In this document: positions 18,580 through 20,177 of the stretch, piece after piece
How positions within the stretch are numbered: the stretch's first letter is position 1
Layout of the letters: every line of letters starts with the position of its first letter
Source of the DNA: a virus
Virus record (IMG/VR): IMGVR_UViG_3300025701_000075
Location: 1 to 20,177 of that record
Direction: 5' to 3' (one strand)
DNA length: 20,177 nt
Made by a program: the position numbers and the translations under genes
The notes under the pieces: model-generated
Told to the model about the DNA's origin: nothing
What the model saw: only the letters and a program-made list of their open reading frames with translations
Databases searched by the model: none

Positions 18580-18879
18580 TTAGAAACCTAATGTATTACG
18601 TAATGCTGACGGATCTGGTAGATATATTTCTGTTCCTGCTACAAAATCAAAAATAGGATCCTTTAATGTATCCATATTTCTTTGAGCAAAAACCCACCAT
18701 AATTCTTTTTTACCATAAGTGATATATGCAAGTAGATCAGGACGGTATGTAAATTCTGTTGTAATTGTAAAAAGTATATCTTCTCTATTAATAGGAACCG
18801 GTCTTGGAGATAATATATCTAAATATCCGCTTCTGTTAATAGGTGTACGTGCATACGGGCTTAAACTATTTTTTTCCAT
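18580..18879 (-). CDS. gp53: Baseplate wedge protein gp53-like
   Basis: gp53 joins the wedge to the hub late in wedge assembly and carries a LysM-like fold. This 99-residue protein is about half the length of T4 gp53 (196), and short forms are familiar in marine T4-like phages. The visible pattern is YLDILSPRPVPINREDILFT, then FTYRPDLLAYITYGKKELWW with a conserved Trp pair, and a C-terminal LysM-like strand (DPIFDFVAGTEIYLPDP). ATG 18879 overlaps the stop of the gp48-like gene (TAATG). GGAGG at 18890-18894, 10 nt upstream, supports this start and suggests coupled translation. The identity rests on recall of the family pattern and on gene order. Confidence 0.78.
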   Translation of the reverse strand: MEKNSLSPYARTPINRSGYLDILSPRPVPINREDILFTITTEFTYRPDLLAYITYGKKELWWVFAQRNMDTLKDPIFDFVAGTEIYLPDPSALRNTLGF

Positions 18880-19733
18880 TATACAAAACCCTCCGGACCG
18901 TTGACGTGACCGCCTTTAACGAATTCATTTAAATTAAATCCTGATTGCGAACGTCTTGCGTATTGTGGTTGTAGCGTAACTGTAATCGAACTTTGTGTCG
19001 GTACATAGTTTGGTAATCCGTTTACTGTACACTGTATATAATCAACATCTACAGGTAAGTCAGTAGTAAAGTTTGTTATCACAACAGGTATATCGTTTAA
19101 GACATGTTTACCGTACCCACTTAGTCTACAAACTACTGGAGGATTGCCTAAAGGGTTGCTGTCACCATAAAACATCTTAGTTGCGCTTCTTAAAAAGTGC
19201 AAACATGCAATCCAATACTTTGCATCGTTTTCATTTTCTTGATAAAACTCACCTGTAATAGTAATTGCATCAACTTGACTATTTTCGTATGCATTGTACG
19301 GATAATTTGTATGTGTAGGCTGTATTTGTGAATAGTTTGCACTATGACTTAGCAGTACTGTTGGGTTAAAAGGAAATACCATAGCATTTCCTGTATTAAA
19401 AGCACTAGAGCCGCTGTTTTCTCTAAGGGGAGCTAGAATATCTCCGTCTTTTAACAATACTTCTGGTACACTAATTTTAACACGCCAGTCGCTTGCATCA
19501 CTAACAGTATTGTTAGATGAAATTACTGCTCTTGATATAGTCCTATTACTGTTTGTTGAGGAACCAAATCCGCCTGTTTGATTAATAAACGTCGCGGCAA
19601 GTTTTCCAAGTGGACCTAAGCTACCTAACTTTTGGTTGATAGTATCTCCAATAGCGCCTTTGACAGCACTTTTTGCATCGCTTACAATACTACTAACAAA
19701 ATTGCTTGCATTGAAATTAATTTTAAACGGCAT
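18879..19733 (-). CDS. gp48: Baseplate tail tube cap protein, gp48-like
   Basis: gp48 and its paralogue gp54 sit on top of the hub and prime polymerisation of the tail tube. This 284-residue protein is a little shorter than T4 gp48 (364) and gp54 (320). Residues 1-60 are Ala/Ser/Gly-rich and helical. The tube-like domain follows from about residue 80: DWRVKISVPEVLL, MVFPFNPTVLLSHSANYSQI, YPYNAYENSQVDAITITGEF, KYWIACLHFLRSATKMFYG and VVITNFTTDLPVDVDYIQC. This order matches proteins annotated as gp48 in marine T4-like phages, though gp54 cannot be excluded. It is the first gene of the minus-strand operon. AGGAG at 19745-19749 lies 11 nt before the ATG, and CTAAATA lies further upstream. It ends by overlapping the gp53-like start. 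Confidence 0.8.
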   Translation of the reverse strand: MPFKINFNASNFVSSIVSDAKSAVKGAIGDTINQKLGSLGPLGKLAATFINQTGGFGSSTNSNRTISRAVISSNNTVSDASDWRVKISVPEVLLKDGDILAPLRENSGSSAFNTGNAMVFPFNPTVLLSHSANYSQIQPTHTNYPYNAYENSQVDAITITGEFYQENENDAKYWIACLHFLRSATKMFYGDSNPLGNPPVVCRLSGYGKHVLNDIPVVITNFTTDLPVDVDYIQCTVNGLPNYVPTQSSITVTLQPQYARRSQSGFNLNEFVKGGHVNGPEGFV

Positions 19734-19756
19734 AATTAGTTTGTCTCCTACAATAG

Positions 19757-19763
19757 TATTTAG
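19757..19763 (-). promoter_or_regulatory. Candidate late promoter element (CTAAATA) of the baseplate operon
   Basis: This minus-strand element lies 23 nt before the gp48-like ATG, exactly as in front of gp6. It resembles the T4 late -10 box TATAAATA. It abuts, base to base, the -35 box of the divergent plus-strand promoter at 19764. Confidence 0.6.
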
Positions 19764-19792
19764 TTGACAAAATTAACATAGTATATTATAAT
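19764..19792 (+). promoter_or_regulatory. Consensus sigma-70 promoter of the gp55-like gene
   Basis: TTGACA (19764-19769), a 17-nt spacer, then TATAAT (19787-19792): a perfect match in both boxes and in spacing. Transcription would begin near 19799, giving a leader of roughly 20 nt before the gp55-like start. The host housekeeping polymerase should read it without phage help. The -10 lies inside a 14-bp perfect palindrome (19782-19795). Confidence 0.88.
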
Positions 19793-19818
19793 ATATATAA
19801 CATAACCGGAGATGTCAA
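19790..19818 (-). promoter_or_regulatory. Possible mirror-image sigma-70 promoter towards the baseplate operon
   Basis: On the minus strand TTGACA (19818-19813), a 17-nt spacer and TATATT (19795-19790, five of six matches) form a second promoter-like pair. Its -10 overlaps that of the plus-strand promoter. The surrounding AT-richness makes the -10 match cheap; the exact -35 and spacing are the reasons for listing it. Confidence 0.3.
19808..19811 (+). promoter_or_regulatory. Ribosome binding site deciding the gp55-like start
   Basis: GGAG directly abuts ATG 19812, which is too close for initiation, but is 6 nt before ATG 19818, the optimal distance. The second ATG (protein start MRPKNYL) is therefore preferred over the first (MSMRPKNYL). 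Confidence 0.75.
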
Positions 19819-20177
19819 TGAGACCTAAAAATTATCTAAACAATAAAGATATACTTAAAGAAATACACAAGTCAAAAAATAAATTTAATAGCTATCTTGC
19901 ACCAGAATATGCAGATTATGATATTATTTTACCAAGTGTAGACAAAATTAACCGTCTAACTGTTGCTGAAGCAAAACGTAATAAAGCAAAAAAGATGTCA
20001 TCTGCCGAATATGAGCGGCGTAAAGGCTTGGGACACAAAGTTAAACAAGCAGAATGCGAAACACTAGCATCTGAAATTACAAAAGAAGAACTAATCTTCC
20101 GTATAATGACATTTGATCACATTCCAGAGGAACCTGGACGTAAAAAGAACCCAAAGACTGTAGCAGACACAAGAGTT
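19818..20177 (+). CDS. gp55: Late-transcription sigma factor gp55-like, 3' end outside window
   Basis: gp55 is the small phage sigma factor that binds host RNA polymerase and directs it to late promoters, with sliding clamp gp45 and co-activator gp33 in T4. Only the first 120 codons are present. The start, RPKNYLNNKDILKEIHKSKN, parallels the T4 gp55 N-terminus (a NYVNNKELLQAI-type motif). The following DYDIILPSVDKIN, VAEAKRNKAKKM and IFRIMTFDHIPEEPGRKKNP match, from memory, proteins annotated gp55 in marine T4-like phages. The sigma region-2-like core would lie beyond the edge and is not seen. The gene is on the opposite strand to the baseplate genes and has its own consensus promoter, as expected for a regulator made before the late genes. 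Confidence 0.78.
   Translation, partial: MRPKNYLNNKDILKEIHKSKNKFNSYLAPEYADYDIILPSVDKINRLTVAEAKRNKAKKMSSAEYERRKGLGHKVKQAECETLASEITKEELIFRIMTFDHIPEEPGRKKNPKTVADTRV

Noticed and set aside
1-20177. tRNA genes, CRISPR arrays, insertion sequences, attachment sites.
   Set aside because: None were seen; almost every base is accounted for by the structural genes.

Overview
The window comes from the late structural region of a T4-like (contractile-tail) bacteriophage. The evidence is a run of recognisable baseplate genes packed on the minus strand with 1-13 bp gaps or one-base stop/start overlaps. The AT-rich sequence, the gene order and the protein sequences resemble T4-like phages of marine bacteria (cyanophages and SAR11/Pelagibacter myophages). 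The host cannot be determined from this sequence; the low GC content leans towards a low-GC marine host.

Layout, read in the direction of transcription from the right end (minus strand): a gp48-like tail tube cap protein (19733-18879), a short gp53-like wedge protein (18879-18580), a 1014-residue protein with hub-like sequence (18578-15534), a 460-residue low-complexity repeat protein (15532-14150), the gp5-like hub/spike protein with a C-terminal lysozyme-like domain (14146-11669), gp25 (11655-11215), gp6 (11157-7660), and a giant open frame that starts inside the gp6 stop codon and runs off the left edge (7660 to 1, at least 2553 codons without a stop). There is no gene-free stretch over 300 bp. 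The only non-coding intervals of note are 11158-11214 and 19734-19817.

At 19818 the strand switches. The plus-strand gene running off the right edge begins like the late-transcription sigma factor gp55. The 84-bp divergent gap before it is the most informative regulatory site. It holds a perfect TTGACA-N17-TATAAT promoter facing gp55. Immediately adjoining it on the other strand is CTAAATA, a T4-late-promoter-like element facing the baseplate operon. The same CTAAATA occurs upstream of gp6 at exactly the same 23-nt distance from the start codon.

Together the genes would make the inner baseplate: hub and needle (1014-residue protein, gp5), wedges (gp53, gp25, gp6 and probably the giant protein) and the cap from which the tail tube grows (gp48). 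The neighbouring gp55 would be the factor that turns these late genes on.
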